Shown here one piece after another: positions 34,610-45,111 of a stretch of DNA of 45,786 bases. The stretch spans positions 1 through 45,786 of the forward strand of contig CANCVE010000024.1 in assembly GCA_947381435.1 (NCBI GenBank). The letters run 5' to 3'. A model generated the notes under the pieces. It searched no databases. It was given only the letters and a program-made list of their open reading frames with translations, and was not told where the DNA came from. Made by a program: the position numbers and the translations under genes. Positions within the stretch are counted from its first letter, which is position 1; each line of letters begins with the position of its first letter. The DNA is from Chitinophagaceae bacterium (GTDB lineage: Bacteria; Bacteroidota; Bacteroidia; Chitinophagales; Chitinophagaceae).

Positions 34610-36526
34610 TTATCTATTCATACTTGCCAAAAACTCTTCATTGCTTCTTGTACCACGCATACGTTTCAACAATTCGTTCATTGCTTCCTCCGTATTCATG
34701 TCATTCAAGAATAAACGCAAGATGTTCATTCTAGCCAATACATCTTTATCAAGCAATAAGTCATCACGTCTGGTACTAGATCCAACTAAGTCAATAGCAG
34801 GGAAAATACGGCGGTTACCCAATCTTCTATCAAGTACCAATTCCATGTTACCTGTACCCTTAAACTCTTCAAATATCACTTCATCCATCTTACTACCTGT
34901 TTCTATCAAGGCAGTAGCAAGAATTGTTAAGGAACCTCCATTTTCTATTTTACGGGCAGCACCAAAAAACTGTTTCGGCTTTTGCATTGCATTGGCTTCC
35001 ACACCACCACTCAATACCTTACCACTAGCAGGTGCTACCGTATTGTAAGCCCTTGCCAAACGCGTGATACTATCTAATAGTATTACCACATCATGACCAC
35101 ACTCTACTAGTCTTTTAGCTTTTTGCAAAGCCATTGCCGATACTTTTACGTGCTTTTCAGCAGGTTCGTCAAACGTACTAGCAATAACTTCAGCGTTTAC
35201 GCTACGTTCCATATCTGTTACTTCCTCTGGTCTTTCATCTATCAAAACCACCATTAAGTAACACTCCGGATGATTAGCAGCAATGGCGTTTGCTACCTCT
35301 TTCAATAGCATTGTTTTACCCACTTTTGGTTGGGCTACAATTAGTCCGCGCTGACCTTTACCTATTGGAGTAAACAAATCAATGATACGTGTACTATAGT
35401 TATTTGACGCTGTAAATAGGTTCAGTTTTTCGAATGGAAATAATGGAGTAAGATAATCGAAAGGAACACGATCTCTCACTTCATCTGGTCTTTTACCGTT
35501 TATGCCGTCTACTTTTAATAAAGCAAAATACTTTTCGCCTTCCTTTGGAGGACGTACAGTACCATTTACGGTATCACCTGTTTTAAGACCGAATAGTTTT
35601 ATTTGGCTTGGAGAAACATAAACATCATCCGGGGAAGTAAGGTAATTATAATCCGATGAACGAAGGAAACCATATCCATCAACCATCATTTCCAATACAC
35701 CTTCACCTGTAATGATACCATCAAACTCTATATTAAATACAGGTTCTTTTTTATTGTAAGAAGGTTTAGTAGCAACACGCTCTACAGGCTCAATTGTATT
35801 TACGTTTACACTATTTTCTATAACCTCTTCCTCCTCTTCTTCTTCATCTTCATCATCCTCAGTTTCATCATCCACATCGTCTGCACTCAATTGAGGAAGA
35901 TTAAGTTTAGGAATTTCTATCATATTACTTAGATGCTCCGTTGCTTGCAATAGTAATTCTGCAAGGCTTTTCTGAGCAGGGTCTATTCCTTCACCAAGTT
36001 CCAAATCAGAGTAGTCGTATTCTTCTTCCTCTGCGGCTTCCTTATCTTTTTTAGTGGGTGATTTCTCTTCTACTTTTTGCTCCACCGTAGGCTTATCTTC
36101 CTCGATAGCAGGAATTACAGCATCTGGTATTGCATTCAATGGCTTACGCTTACGAGGAGCCTTTGCTTTTTCAGTAGTTTTTTCTTCTGGTTCTGCAACA
36201 GGGGCAGTTGGAATTTCCAATTGCACTGCAGGTGCAGGTTCAGGTTCTACAACAGGTGTAGGCTCAGACTTAGCTGGTTCTACAAAAACAATTTCTTGAA
36301 CATCACCCGATAATGGGCTTTTAGCACCAATAGGTTTACGTGTTCTCAGTTTTCGTTTTTCTTCTACCGGCTCAGGTTCAGCAACAACAGGTTTAGGTTG
36401 TGCATCCAAGATTTTATTTATCAAAGTTTGCTTGTTCAGCTTTTTTACATTGGTAAGGTTTAATGCTGTTGCTATTTCAATAAGTTGAGCGTTCAGCATT
36501 TCAGTCAATTGCAAAATATCGTACAT
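34610..36526 (-). CDS. rho: Transcription termination factor Rho with a long acidic insert
   Basis: This ATP-dependent hexameric RNA helicase ends transcripts. It has 638 residues against about 420 in E. coli. Rho N-terminal helices lie at about 1-42. An insert of about 200 residues (45-245), rich in Pro, Lys and Glu with a run of acidic residues ([11 protein letters not shown]), separates them from the RNA-binding cold-shock-like domain ([21 protein letters not shown]). The ATPase follows with Walker [11 protein letters not shown] and Walker [17 protein letters not shown]. Long inserts of this kind are known in Bacteroidota Rho. Confidence 0.97.
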   Translation of the reverse strand: MYDILQLTEMLNAQLIEIATALNLTNVKKLNKQTLINKILDAQPKPVVAEPEPVEEKRKLRTRKPIGAKSPLSGDVQEIVFVEPAKSEPTPVVEPEPAPAVQLEIPTAPVAEPEEKTTEKAKAPRKRKPLNAIPDAVIPAIEEDKPTVEQKVEEKSPTKKDKEAAEEEEYDYSDLELGEGIDPAQKSLAELLLQATEHLSNMIEIPKLNLPQLSADDVDDETEDDEDEEEEEEEVIENSVNVNTIEPVERVATKPSYNKKEPVFNIEFDGIITGEGVLEMMVDGYGFLRSSDYNYLTSPDDVYVSPSQIKLFGLKTGDTVNGTVRPPKEGEKYFALLKVDGINGKRPDEVRDRVPFDYLTPLFPFEKLNLFTASNNYSTRIIDLFTPIGKGQRGLIVAQPKVGKTMLLKEVANAIAANHPECYLMVVLIDERPEEVTDMERSVNAEVIASTFDEPAEKHVKVSAMALQKAKRLVECGHDVVILLDSITRLARAYNTVAPASGKVLSGGVEANAMQKPKQFFGAARKIENGGSLTILATALIETGSKMDEVIFEEFKGTGNMELVLDRRLGNRRIFPAIDLVGSSTRRDDLLLDKDVLARMNILRLFLNDMNTEEAMNELLKRMRGTRSNEEFLASMNR

Positions 36527-36857
36527 AAAGAGAAAATTATTATAAAAGCCTTTTAGGGGTGCTTGGTGTAACTAAATACAGTTTTAACGTATTAAAATAA
36601 ATTAGAAATAAATTTGTTTGAAACTATTTGGAAGGAGAGAAACTGATGGGATAGTGAGAATACTAAAACATTGTTCAGCTTGTTTCCGCTGCAATGTTAC
36701 AGTAAAATATTCAATACAAGCAAAAATTTGTCTTTGTTATTTTATTTGCAATAGCGTCAGGCAAAACAACTGTACCCTTTTTTAACAATCTATTTCCTTT
36801 TGATAGTTATTAGTTATTAGTGGTTAGTTGTTAGAAAAGGACTAGGCATTATAGATA
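36527..36857. other. rho upstream gap with a TTAGTTATTAGTGGTTAGTTG string
   Basis: AT-rich sequence between rho and the XRE regulator gene. The only structure I see is the string repeat at 36804-36834, related to the hairpin arms at 28776-28849. A rho promoter must be here, but no box matches well. Confidence 0.5.
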
Positions 36858-37220
36858 TCAATTTCCTTTCTCCCTCCCTTCCAGCCATTGTATCTTTTCT
36901 TCTAGTAGTTTTATCTTGTCTTCATAAAGCTTTTGTATCTCGGGGCTTATGTGGTAGTTGTTTACTGTGCAGTGTTGATTGGCAGCAGAGTTTGGTCCAT
37001 TGTTTATGTTAAAGAAAATAGTTTCATCAAGATTTTTTATATCCTCTTCAGTTACCTGTAGTATTTCAGCAATTTGTTTTAGGCGTATATCGGTTACTTT
37101 TATTTCATCCTTCTCCATGCGGGCATAATTGCTTTGGCTTACACCTAGTTTATTTGCTACGTGTTCTTGTGTAAGGTTCTTAAATTCTCGTATCTTTTTT
37201 ATCTTGTTTCCAATACTCAT
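36858..37220 (-). CDS. XRE-family helix-turn-helix regulator with coiled-coil tail
   Basis: The 120-residue product has an N-terminal Cro/C1-type HTH (IGNKIKKIREFKNLTQEHVANKLGVSQSNYARMEKDEI, residues 3-41). The C-terminal helix IQKLYEDKIKLLEEKIQWLEGRE looks like a dimerising coiled coil. It should bind DNA; the target is not known. It is on the same strand as the HEPN-like gene, but 356 bp away with a perfect 35-bp palindrome between them. Confidence 0.88.
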   Translation of the reverse strand: MSIGNKIKKIREFKNLTQEHVANKLGVSQSNYARMEKDEIKVTDIRLKQIAEILQVTEEDIKNLDETIFFNINNGPNSAANQHCTVNNYHISPEIQKLYEDKIKLLEEKIQWLEGREKGN

Positions 37221-37342
37221 TGCTGCAATTATTAATTGACCAAAGTAAAGGAATTAAATAACACTAAAGCAAATTGGCAGCATTTTGCTTCATTATAAAC
37301 AAAAAGTTCAGCTACCAACTTTGTATAGTAACTGCACTTTAT

Positions 37343-37377
37343 TAAGGAAGGCTTCGCTTAAAGCGAAGCCTTCCTTA
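37343..37377. repeat. Perfect 35-bp palindrome (17-bp arms, 1-bp centre)
   Basis: TAAGGAAGGCTTCGCTT and its exact inverse meet at a single A. No T-run follows on either strand, so it is not a plain terminator. It lies 123 bp upstream of the XRE gene start and about 200 bp downstream of the HEPN-like gene stop. It could be an operator, a dispersed repeat end or a cruciform site. The rest of the gap 37221-37576 holds nothing I recognise. Confidence 0.92.
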
Positions 37378-37576
37378 TGCCAGAACCCTGATTTTCGAGC
37401 AGTACCTTACGACCTTTACCATTCATGCGCTAGTGGGGTAGCTGCACATAAACGTGGAAGTCTGTAAACTATTTTTCCTATTCTTAGCTACTATATATTA
37501 CACCTTTCATAGACATCTGAATAGTGATATAATGATTTTAAAGTGTGGAACTAGTGTGGACATCTTAATAATGTAT

Positions 37577-38128
37577 TTATTCAAATTGTCCAAGTATAGG
37601 TGGATGCTTAGTTACATAATTTATTATTTCATTTTCAAGTCGACTATCTGTTTTTGCTTTATTAAAAATAACTTCAATTACAGATTTTATATCTTTTGAA
37701 AATTGTTCGGCTGTAAATACAACTGAATCCATTCCGTTTTTCGTGTACGCTTCAAAATGGGTGTGTCCGTTTGATTCGTGTGCTAACAATATTGAACGAA
37801 TTCTACCACCATTTGCTACCCCTTGTTGATTAGGCACAAAAGAAAATGAATGAACTATTCCACATCTTAATATGACATACATTTGGGTTGGTAAATCTAT
37901 TGAACCACCCTTGTACTGAAAATCTTTATACTGATTATTGACATCACTTAAATGTTCATTAATAAACTTTATATACTTTGTTCTTGTAGAGCTACCTGTA
38001 GTCATATTTGTTAGATAATCAATCATAGCTGCACCACATAAAAACACCCAAGGGTCTCCTCTTAAGGATAATGATACAATTTCAGAACACCTGTTAACAA
38101 AATACTTTTTAATTTCTTCCAATGTCAT
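37577..38128 (-). CDS. Uncharacterised protein with a HEPN-like RxxxxH motif
   Basis: The 183-residue product looks mainly helical at the N-terminus (MTLEEIKKYFVNRCSEIVSLSLRGDPWVFLCGAAMIDYL). The segment QMYVILRCGIVHSFSF has Arg, four residues, then His, which fits the HEPN RNase motif Rx4-6H in a typical LRxGxxH setting. The C-terminal half (FEAYTKNGMDSVVFTAEQFSKDIKSVIEVIF) is mixed. This is an inference from one motif, and the protein may be catalytically inactive or of another fold. It lies 59 bp after a small unknown gene. Confidence 0.6.
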   Translation of the reverse strand: MTLEEIKKYFVNRCSEIVSLSLRGDPWVFLCGAAMIDYLTNMTTGSSTRTKYIKFINEHLSDVNNQYKDFQYKGGSIDLPTQMYVILRCGIVHSFSFVPNQQGVANGGRIRSILLAHESNGHTHFEAYTKNGMDSVVFTAEQFSKDIKSVIEVIFNKAKTDSRLENEIINYVTKHPPILGQFE

Positions 38129-38187
38129 GATGATAATTTAATAAATTTCAGAAATACGTTCAAAAATAATTATCCTCCTTTTGTTTT

Positions 38188-38418
38188 TTATTTTTTAATA
38201 AACCCCTCTATATCCTCATCAGTTACAACAGGCAACAAATTCATAAATGCTTCTAATTGCACTTGAGTAACTTCAACTTCTCCCTTTTCAATCTGCCTAA
38301 TTAATTCTTGTAATTCATCAAATGAATGTATAATGTCACTCCATCCAACAATTTGATTATTAGCTCTGATAGTGTTTATCAAGGCAAGTTTTCTAATTAA
38401 CATTAATCTTTCTTCCAT
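38188..38418 (-). CDS. Small uncharacterised acidic protein
   Basis: From the ATG at 38416-38418 the product has 76 residues (MEERLMLIRKLALINTIRANNQIVGWSD...); a TTG at 38436 would add six. It is helical, with LQELIRQIEKGEVEVTQVQLEAFMNLLPVVTDEDIEGFIKK. No family is recognised. It sits just before the HEPN-like gene on the same strand, the position expected of a partner or antitoxin, but nothing in its sequence proves that. Confidence 0.6.
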   Translation of the reverse strand: MEERLMLIRKLALINTIRANNQIVGWSDIIHSFDELQELIRQIEKGEVEVTQVQLEAFMNLLPVVTDEDIEGFIKK

Positions 38419-38459
38419 GTTTATGCTTTTAACCAAACTACTTTATTAACAAAGATCTA

Positions 38460-40175
<1,716 letters not shown>

Positions 40176-40943
40176 TTAATTATTCTTGATTATTTTAATT
40201 GGAGCTATTCCTACTGCCTTTAGTGTATATGTTCCAGCCGCAAGCTGTGCCACATTCCAATTGATAGTATTATTTCCTGCTTGGCAACTAGCGGTTTTAT
40301 TTATCACCGTTCTACCTAAAGCATCTACCAATTGTAATTGATAGGTCTTGTTTTCAGCAGCATTAAAGTTGATGGTCATTTGCGTAACTACGGGGTTAGG
40401 ATATACCTTTAAGGTAGTAGCAATGGCAGAGCGAAGATTTACCAAAACAAGTTGCGAATACTTGCCTAGTCCGTTATTATCCACTTCTTTCAATCGGTAA
40501 TACGTAACACCTTCTGTTACTAGATTATCGTTATAATTGTAAAGTTCATTGCCATTACCTCCTTTAGCAGGTAGAGAAGCTAAGAAAGTAAAGTTATTGC
40601 TAGCGGAGGCCTTCTTTTCTACTTCAAAATGATGAACATTTTGTTCGTGCGTTGTTTTCCAAGTAAGCAATGCTTGGTTGCCTTGTAGCGATGCAGTAAA
40701 AGACAATAACTGCAAGGGCAATGGGTTAGAAACTTCATAAGGTTGTTGAACTCCTTGTGTAACCGTGTTATTACCATCCGAATAAGTATCATCGACTAGT
40801 TGACCAATTGAATAGCTAACTGTTCCATTTGTTCCTTTGGTATCGCCACCTGCTGCCACAGGACTTTGTTGTGCTTGAGATAGTGTAGAGAAGCCCAACA
40901 AGACAAAGGGCAATAAGAATGTTTTCTTTTTATGAATATTCAC
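40176..40943 (-). CDS. Secreted protein with type IX secretion C-terminal sorting domain
   Basis: The 255-residue product starts at GTG 40941-40943 and has a signal peptide (LLPFVLLGFSTLSQAQ). A middle Fn3-like part LLSFTASLQGNQALLTWKTTHEQNVHHFEVEKK is followed by a T9SS type A sorting domain: LKVYPNPVVTQMTINF, YQLQLVDALGRTV and AAGTYTLKAVG near the end. It should be exported through the outer membrane. It lies 24 bp before the collagen-like gene and is probably in one operon with it. Confidence 0.88.
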   Translation of the reverse strand: MNIHKKKTFLLPFVLLGFSTLSQAQQSPVAAGGDTKGTNGTVSYSIGQLVDDTYSDGNNTVTQGVQQPYEVSNPLPLQLLSFTASLQGNQALLTWKTTHEQNVHHFEVEKKASASNNFTFLASLPAKGGNGNELYNYNDNLVTEGVTYYRLKEVDNNGLGKYSQLVLVNLRSAIATTLKVYPNPVVTQMTINFNAAENKTYQLQLVDALGRTVINKTASCQAGNNTINWNVAQLAAGTYTLKAVGIAPIKIIKNN

Positions 40944-41096
40944 ATTGAAATTTTTAATTTTAGTAATGCAAGATTACAGTTGAGTGGCATTTAACTTCAC
41001 CTTGCTTTAGGGTAATTTATGCAAATAGCAAGCATAATATATGCAGAGAGATGCTTGCAGCATGACAATGCGGGTAGGCTGCTTATTTTGTTAGTG

Positions 41097-41193
41097 CGTC
41101 TGAATCAGGATTAGATTGATATTAGGATTAGCAAGATTAGCTAGCTCATTAATCCTGCCTATCCTTTAATCCTATAAATCCTGATTCAGACAA
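41097..41193. repeat. Inverted repeat with GTCTGAATCAGGATT ends
   Basis: GTCTGAATCAGGATT (41098-41112) and AATCCTGATTCAGAC (41178-41192) are exact inverse copies. The interior has several ATTAG/CCTAT strings that can pair partly. Elements with these ends are widely dispersed in Bacteroidota genomes as far as I know. It lies in the divergent gap before tandem array 4. Confidence 0.85.
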
Positions 41194-41223
41194 CATAATA
41201 GTCGCAATGCTAACCAAGAAGCC

Positions 41224-41428
41224 GCCGTCTGGTAAGCCACATAATAAATTGTATCCAAACGGTCGCCGTCTGACCTCCCGTGAACACAATTGTACTCAGA
41301 AGGCAGCCGTCTAGTCTGCCACGAACCCAATTGTACCTAGACGGTCGCCGTCTAGCCTCCCCCGAACATAATTGTACTCAGACGGCGGCCGTCTAGCTTG
41401 CCGTGAACACATTTATACCTAGACGGCG
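41224..41428. repeat. Tandem array 4: five units of exactly 41 bp
   Basis: Units begin at 41224, 41265, 41306, 41347 and 41388. Each begins GCCGTCT and ends AGACGGC or a variant, which forms a stem of about 9 bp, with an inner ACAATTGTA-type palindrome. The pair of positions 8/33 is G-C in units 1 and 2 and A-T in units 3 and 5. The pair 9/32 is G-C in units 1, 3 and 5 and A-T in unit 2. These compensating changes point to selection on pairing. It lies between divergent genes. Confidence 0.92.
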
Positions 41429-41546
41429 ACTTTCAAGGGTTAGCAATTCAACTGTGCTAATAATATATAGTATTGCTAACTTTTAATGGGTTAGATTGCA
41501 GGATTATTAAATGAAAGTATTTTTTATTTCCTTTTAAAATTTTACC

Positions 41547-42311
41547 ATGGCAAAAGAATTAACATCTTTAGATTTAAGTAAGCTTACCAACCTTGAAGCT
41601 GGTCAGTTAGTAAAAAGTAACCTAAAAGATATGGGTAGCATCGCCGCGGGCGAGATTGTTGATACCGTAGTGAAAAACTTTATAATCAGCCTTGGCAACA
41701 AGGAGGTTGATTATGATAAGGGTTTGGTGCAGGTGCAAAAAAATGATGAAACCGACAAGCTGATTGTGGCTGATAATAAGAGGGATAAATCTATTGGAGC
41801 GCTGAAAGCTGCCATCCATTTGGGAAGCTATTCGGATGTAGAAACTGAAGTGCTGGCAGCTACAAGCTTGCATACATTGGTACATACTTATACCAATCTT
41901 CAAAACCTTAACTATGAGGCAGAAAGTAATGGCATAGACAATTTAGAAAACGATTTGGCAAATACCAAATATGCGCCTTTTGTTACGCTTTTGGGCATTG
42001 GCAAATATGTTCTTCGCCTAAAAACAGATAATGATGCCTTCAAAACCTTGTATAGTGGGCGCACGGTGGGCATTGCAAATACGGAGGTTTATAGCATGAA
42101 AACCCTTAGAAAGGACTTGTTTCTTGTTTACGGCAATTTCACTTCGTATGTATTATCGATGGCTGAAAATGTAAACACCCCTCAGTACAATGATGTATTG
42201 GCAGTAGTAAATGCTAGCAGAAAACAATATGCCGATATGCTTGCCATCCGTGAAGGAAAAGCAGCAGCAGAAAAAGCAAAGGCAGCAGCGGCGGCTACTC
42301 CTAAGATATGA
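41547..42311 (+). CDS. Uncharacterised helical protein (DUF6261-like)
   Basis: The 254-residue product starts at ATG 41547, 118 bp after array 4. It is almost wholly helical, with no signal peptide or membrane segment. It has an Ala/Lys-rich end (EGKAAAEKAKAAAAAT). The layout LTSLDLSKLTNLEAGQLVKSNLKDM ... AIHLGSYSDVETEVLAATSLHTLVHTY ... LLGIGKYVLRLKTDNDAFKTLYSGRTVG reminds me of the Bacteroidota DUF6261 group; this is from memory and unchecked. The function is unknown. Confidence 0.75.
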   Translation: MAKELTSLDLSKLTNLEAGQLVKSNLKDMGSIAAGEIVDTVVKNFIISLGNKEVDYDKGLVQVQKNDETDKLIVADNKRDKSIGALKAAIHLGSYSDVETEVLAATSLHTLVHTYTNLQNLNYEAESNGIDNLENDLANTKYAPFVTLLGIGKYVLRLKTDNDAFKTLYSGRTVGIANTEVYSMKTLRKDLFLVYGNFTSYVLSMAENVNTPQYNDVLAVVNASRKQYADMLAIREGKAAAEKAKAAAAATPKI

Positions 42312-42370
42312 GATATTGGTTAGGAGATAGGAGTTATTGGATATGAATTATGAGTTTGGTTAGAGTATAA

Positions 42371-42416
42371 AAAGAGGCAGTAAGAGGATAAAACTTCTCT
42401 ACTGCCTTTTTCTTTT
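42371..42416 (+). terminator. Intrinsic terminator after the DUF6261-like gene
   Basis: AGGCAGTA (42375-42382) pairs with TACTGCCT (42400-42407), extended inside by AGAG/CTCT-type pairs, and followed by TTTTTCTTTT. An A-run precedes it, so it may work in both directions. Confidence 0.85.
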
Positions 42417-42490
42417 GACTTATGACTCTCGACTATCAACTTTCGACTTTAATCTTACGACTTTCGACTCTCTACATTCGACTAATAACT
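42417..42490. repeat. String repeats GACTTATGACTCTCGACT type
   Basis: Repeated CGACT, TTTCGACT and GACTCTCGACT words run from the terminator to the promoter of the metallo-hydrolase gene. The same words form the nested inverted repeat at 20038-20110. A frame over this stretch fused to the next gene is not coding. Confidence 0.6.
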
Positions 42491-42496
42491 AACGTA

Positions 42497-42504
42497 TATA
42501 TTTG
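42497..42504 (+). promoter_or_regulatory. Candidate promoter -7 box of the metallo-hydrolase gene
   Basis: TATATTTG matches TAnnTTTG and is followed by CCCC. It lies 22 bp before the ATG at 42527. It supports the start at 42527 over the long frame from 42422. Confidence 0.5.
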
Positions 42505-42526
42505 CCCCAATACAACATTTACAATC

Positions 42527-43315
42527 ATGAATATAAATAAGGCACACGATGAAAGCATAGTTTTGGGCGACGGGGTTTGTACAATAATACCGCTATCCGA
42601 AGGAACTTTTACCATAGATAAGACTAAGATTTTTGTTCCTTTTAATCAGGAAAGCGACGACTTGTACCAACGCCCCATTGGCAGCTTATTAGTGGAAGTG
42701 CAGCCCTTTTGCATTAAAACGGCTACAGATATAATGCTGATTGATACAGGTTTGGGCTTTAGTCAGAACAATCAATTGCAGATTCACCTAAACCTTCGCC
42801 GCAACGGCATTGACCCAGAAAAGGTGACTAAGGTATTGATGAGTCACCTGCATAAAGACCATGCGGGCGGTGTGAGCAAAAGAGATAACATTGGCAATTA
42901 TAGCCTTGCCTTTCCTAATGCCACGTATTATGTACAGAAAAAGGAGTTTGCTTTTGCCATGGAAACAGGGTTTCCTTCTTTTATGAGTGAAGAGATTGGG
43001 GTTTTGGAAAACAATCCGCAAGTGCATTGGCTAGATGGCGATGGCGTGATTGATGGCTTTATAAAACATGAGATAACAGCAGGACATAGTCCATTCCATC
43101 AGGTATTCTGGATAACAGTAGGCGATTTCACCTTGTTCTTCGGTGCCGACGATGCCCCACAACTGCAACAGATGAAGAGTAAGTTTGTGGCTAAATATGA
43201 TTTTGACGGGAAGAAATGTATGGAACTGCGCCAGCAATGGTGGCAGGAAGGGCAAGAATACAAATGGGTGTTTTTATTCTATCACGATATAAAAACACCC
43301 ATTTACTCATTCTAA
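42527..43315 (+). CDS. Metallo-beta-lactamase-fold hydrolase
   Basis: From the ATG at 42527 the product has 262 residues. The zinc-binding signature is MSHLHKDHAGG (HxHxDH). It is followed by a His in ITAGHSPFHQVFW, an Asp in FGADDAP and a His in LFYHDIKTP near the end, so both metal sites look complete. This resembles lactonase- or glyoxalase-like members of the superfamily, but the substrate cannot be read from the sequence. Repeat copy D follows within 10 bp of the stop. Confidence 0.88.
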   Translation: MNINKAHDESIVLGDGVCTIIPLSEGTFTIDKTKIFVPFNQESDDLYQRPIGSLLVEVQPFCIKTATDIMLIDTGLGFSQNNQLQIHLNLRRNGIDPEKVTKVLMSHLHKDHAGGVSKRDNIGNYSLAFPNATYYVQKKEFAFAMETGFPSFMSEEIGVLENNPQVHWLDGDGVIDGFIKHEITAGHSPFHQVFWITVGDFTLFFGADDAPQLQQMKSKFVAKYDFDGKKCMELRQQWWQEGQEYKWVFLFYHDIKTPIYSF

Positions 43316-43320
43316 AAAAG

Positions 43321-43486
43321 ATTAACCACAAAGAAGATTAACCACAAAGGACACAAAGGTTTTCACAAGGAACACAAGGATGTACAAGAAAACTTCTTCT
43401 AAATTAGAATGTAGTCACAAAGAACCTTGTGTTCCTTGTGTTTCTTTTCCTTAGTGTCCTTTGTGGTTAAAAACCTTTGTGGTTAA
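43321..43486. repeat. Palindromic ACCACAAAGG-family repeat, copy D, with doubled ends
   Basis: The left end reads ATTAACCACAAAG twice (43321 and about 43337). The right end reads CCTTTGTGGTTAA twice, so both arms carry a matching extra terminal unit. Between them ACACAAAGGTTTTCACAAGG faces CCTTGTGTTCCTTGTG. It fills the gap between the convergent metallo-hydrolase and gpmI genes. Confidence 0.88.
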
Positions 43487-43492
43487 ATATTC

Positions 43493-45010
43493 CTAGCTAA
43501 CCAATACATCACCAGTCATTTCCTTAGGAATTGGCAAGCCCATTACCGAAAGAATTGATGGAGCAATATCGCCTAGCTTTCCTGCTTTTACGGTGCCATG
43601 CCACTCTTTATCTAGTACAAACAACGGAACCAAATTGAGCGAATGCTGTGTATTAGGGCTTCCATCATCATTAACCATATAGTCAGCATTACCATGATCT
43701 GCCGTTAGGAATACAGTATAGCCGTGATTAAGCGCTGCCGTAACCACTCTTTCTACACATTTATCTACCGTTTCTACAGCCTTTACCACAGCACTAAAAA
43801 CCCCGGTGTGACCAACCATATCTGCATTGGCAAAGTTTAAACAAATGAAATCAGCAGACTCATTTTCTATCTCAGGAACTAGCTTATCGGCCAATTCGAA
43901 GGCACTCATTTCTGGTTGTAAATCGTAAGTGGCAACCTTAGGACTTGAAGCCATTATGCGCGATTCTCCTTCAAAAACATTCTCCCTTCCACCACTAAAA
44001 AAGAAAGTAACGTGTGGGTATTTCTCTGTTTCGGCAATGCGTATCTGCTTCTTCCCATTAGCAGCAAGCACTTCGCCAAGAGTATTATTAAGGTTATCGT
44101 TCTTAAACATCACATTCACATCCTTAAACGTTTTATCGTATTCGGTAATGGTTGTGTAATTCAATTTAAGTTTATACATGCCCAAATCTGCATGATCTTC
44201 TTGTGTTAGTACGTGGGTAATTTCGCGGCAACGGTCAGTACGGAAGTTGAAACACAATGCGGCATCACCTTCTTTTATCTTCCAGTTTTCCTTGATATTG
44301 CCATTTATGATGGGTTTAATGAACTCATCAGTTACGCCATTAGCATAAGATGCTTCGATTGCTCCAATCAAATCAGTAGTAGTTTCGCCTACACCATTTA
44401 CCATTACATCGTAAGCCAACTTCACACGCTCCCACCGTTTATCCCTATCCATTGCATAATAACGACCAGTGATAGTAGCTATCTCTCCTACCGAAGTAGA
44501 AAGATGTTCTTGTAAACCTTTGATAAAGCCTAGTCCGCTCTTTGGATCGCAATCTCTACCATCAGTAAATGCATGAATATAAACTTCTGTAAGCCCTTGT
44601 GCCTTACAAACATCCACCAAAGCCTTCACGTGAGAAGTGTGTGAGTGCACACCGCCATCGCTCACCAAACCTAATAGGTGTAAGGGTTTGCCATTATCTT
44701 TTGCATATTTTATAGACGCCAACAATGTTTCATTTGATGCTAATTCTCCCGTTCGTATAGCTACATTTATTCGCTGCAGTTCCTGATACACTATCCGCCC
44801 CGCACCTAAATTAAGGTGTCCTACTTCACTATTACCCATTTGCCCATCAGGTAATCCCACTGCCTCACCGCAGGTAACCAACGTACTGTTGGGGTATTTA
44901 CTATACAAAGACGTTACGAAAGGAACGTTTGCATTTTGGATAGCGTCTGAGGTTTTGCTTTTACCAAGACCCCATCCATCCATAATTATTAATATTGCTT
45001 TCTTACTCAT
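43493..45010 (-). CDS. gpmI: 2,3-bisphosphoglycerate-independent phosphoglycerate mutase
   Basis: This Mn-dependent enzyme of glycolysis and gluconeogenesis converts 3- to 2-phosphoglycerate. The 505-residue product has D11 (IIMDGWGLGK) and the phosphorylated S61 in QMGNSEVGHLNLGAGR. It also has the substrate-binding block HAFTDGRDCDPKSG, and metal-site residues in FANADMVGHTG and LTADHGNADYM. The start is ATG at 45008-45010. It is divergent from the DUF4783 gene with a 101-bp gap. Confidence 0.97.
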   Translation of the reverse strand: MSKKAILIIMDGWGLGKSKTSDAIQNANVPFVTSLYSKYPNSTLVTCGEAVGLPDGQMGNSEVGHLNLGAGRIVYQELQRINVAIRTGELASNETLLASIKYAKDNGKPLHLLGLVSDGGVHSHTSHVKALVDVCKAQGLTEVYIHAFTDGRDCDPKSGLGFIKGLQEHLSTSVGEIATITGRYYAMDRDKRWERVKLAYDVMVNGVGETTTDLIGAIEASYANGVTDEFIKPIINGNIKENWKIKEGDAALCFNFRTDRCREITHVLTQEDHADLGMYKLKLNYTTITEYDKTFKDVNVMFKNDNLNNTLGEVLAANGKKQIRIAETEKYPHVTFFFSGGRENVFEGESRIMASSPKVATYDLQPEMSAFELADKLVPEIENESADFICLNFANADMVGHTGVFSAVVKAVETVDKCVERVVTAALNHGYTVFLTADHGNADYMVNDDGSPNTQHSLNLVPLFVLDKEWHGTVKAGKLGDIAPSILSVMGLPIPKEMTGDVLVS

Positions 45011-45111
45011 GCGATAAAACTACGAGTTTTAACTAATTAAACTAAAACGATAGCGTTAAAAACCTATATGTTGGCATGTTTTTAGCTAAATTGACGCTAT
45101 AATTTATTACG

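Noticed and set aside
40176-40943. T9SS protein as the exosortase substrate
   Set aside because: Its C-terminus is a folded type A sorting domain and lacks the short motif, hydrophobic helix and basic tail of PEP-CTERM-type signals.
41224-41428. CRISPR array
   Set aside because: The 41-bp units follow each other with no unique spacers, and no cas genes are present. The same holds for the other three arrays.
42422-42526. Extended N-terminus of the metallo-hydrolase
   Set aside because: The 35 added residues are encoded by GACTTTCGACT strings, and a promoter box lies at 42497-42504 within them.
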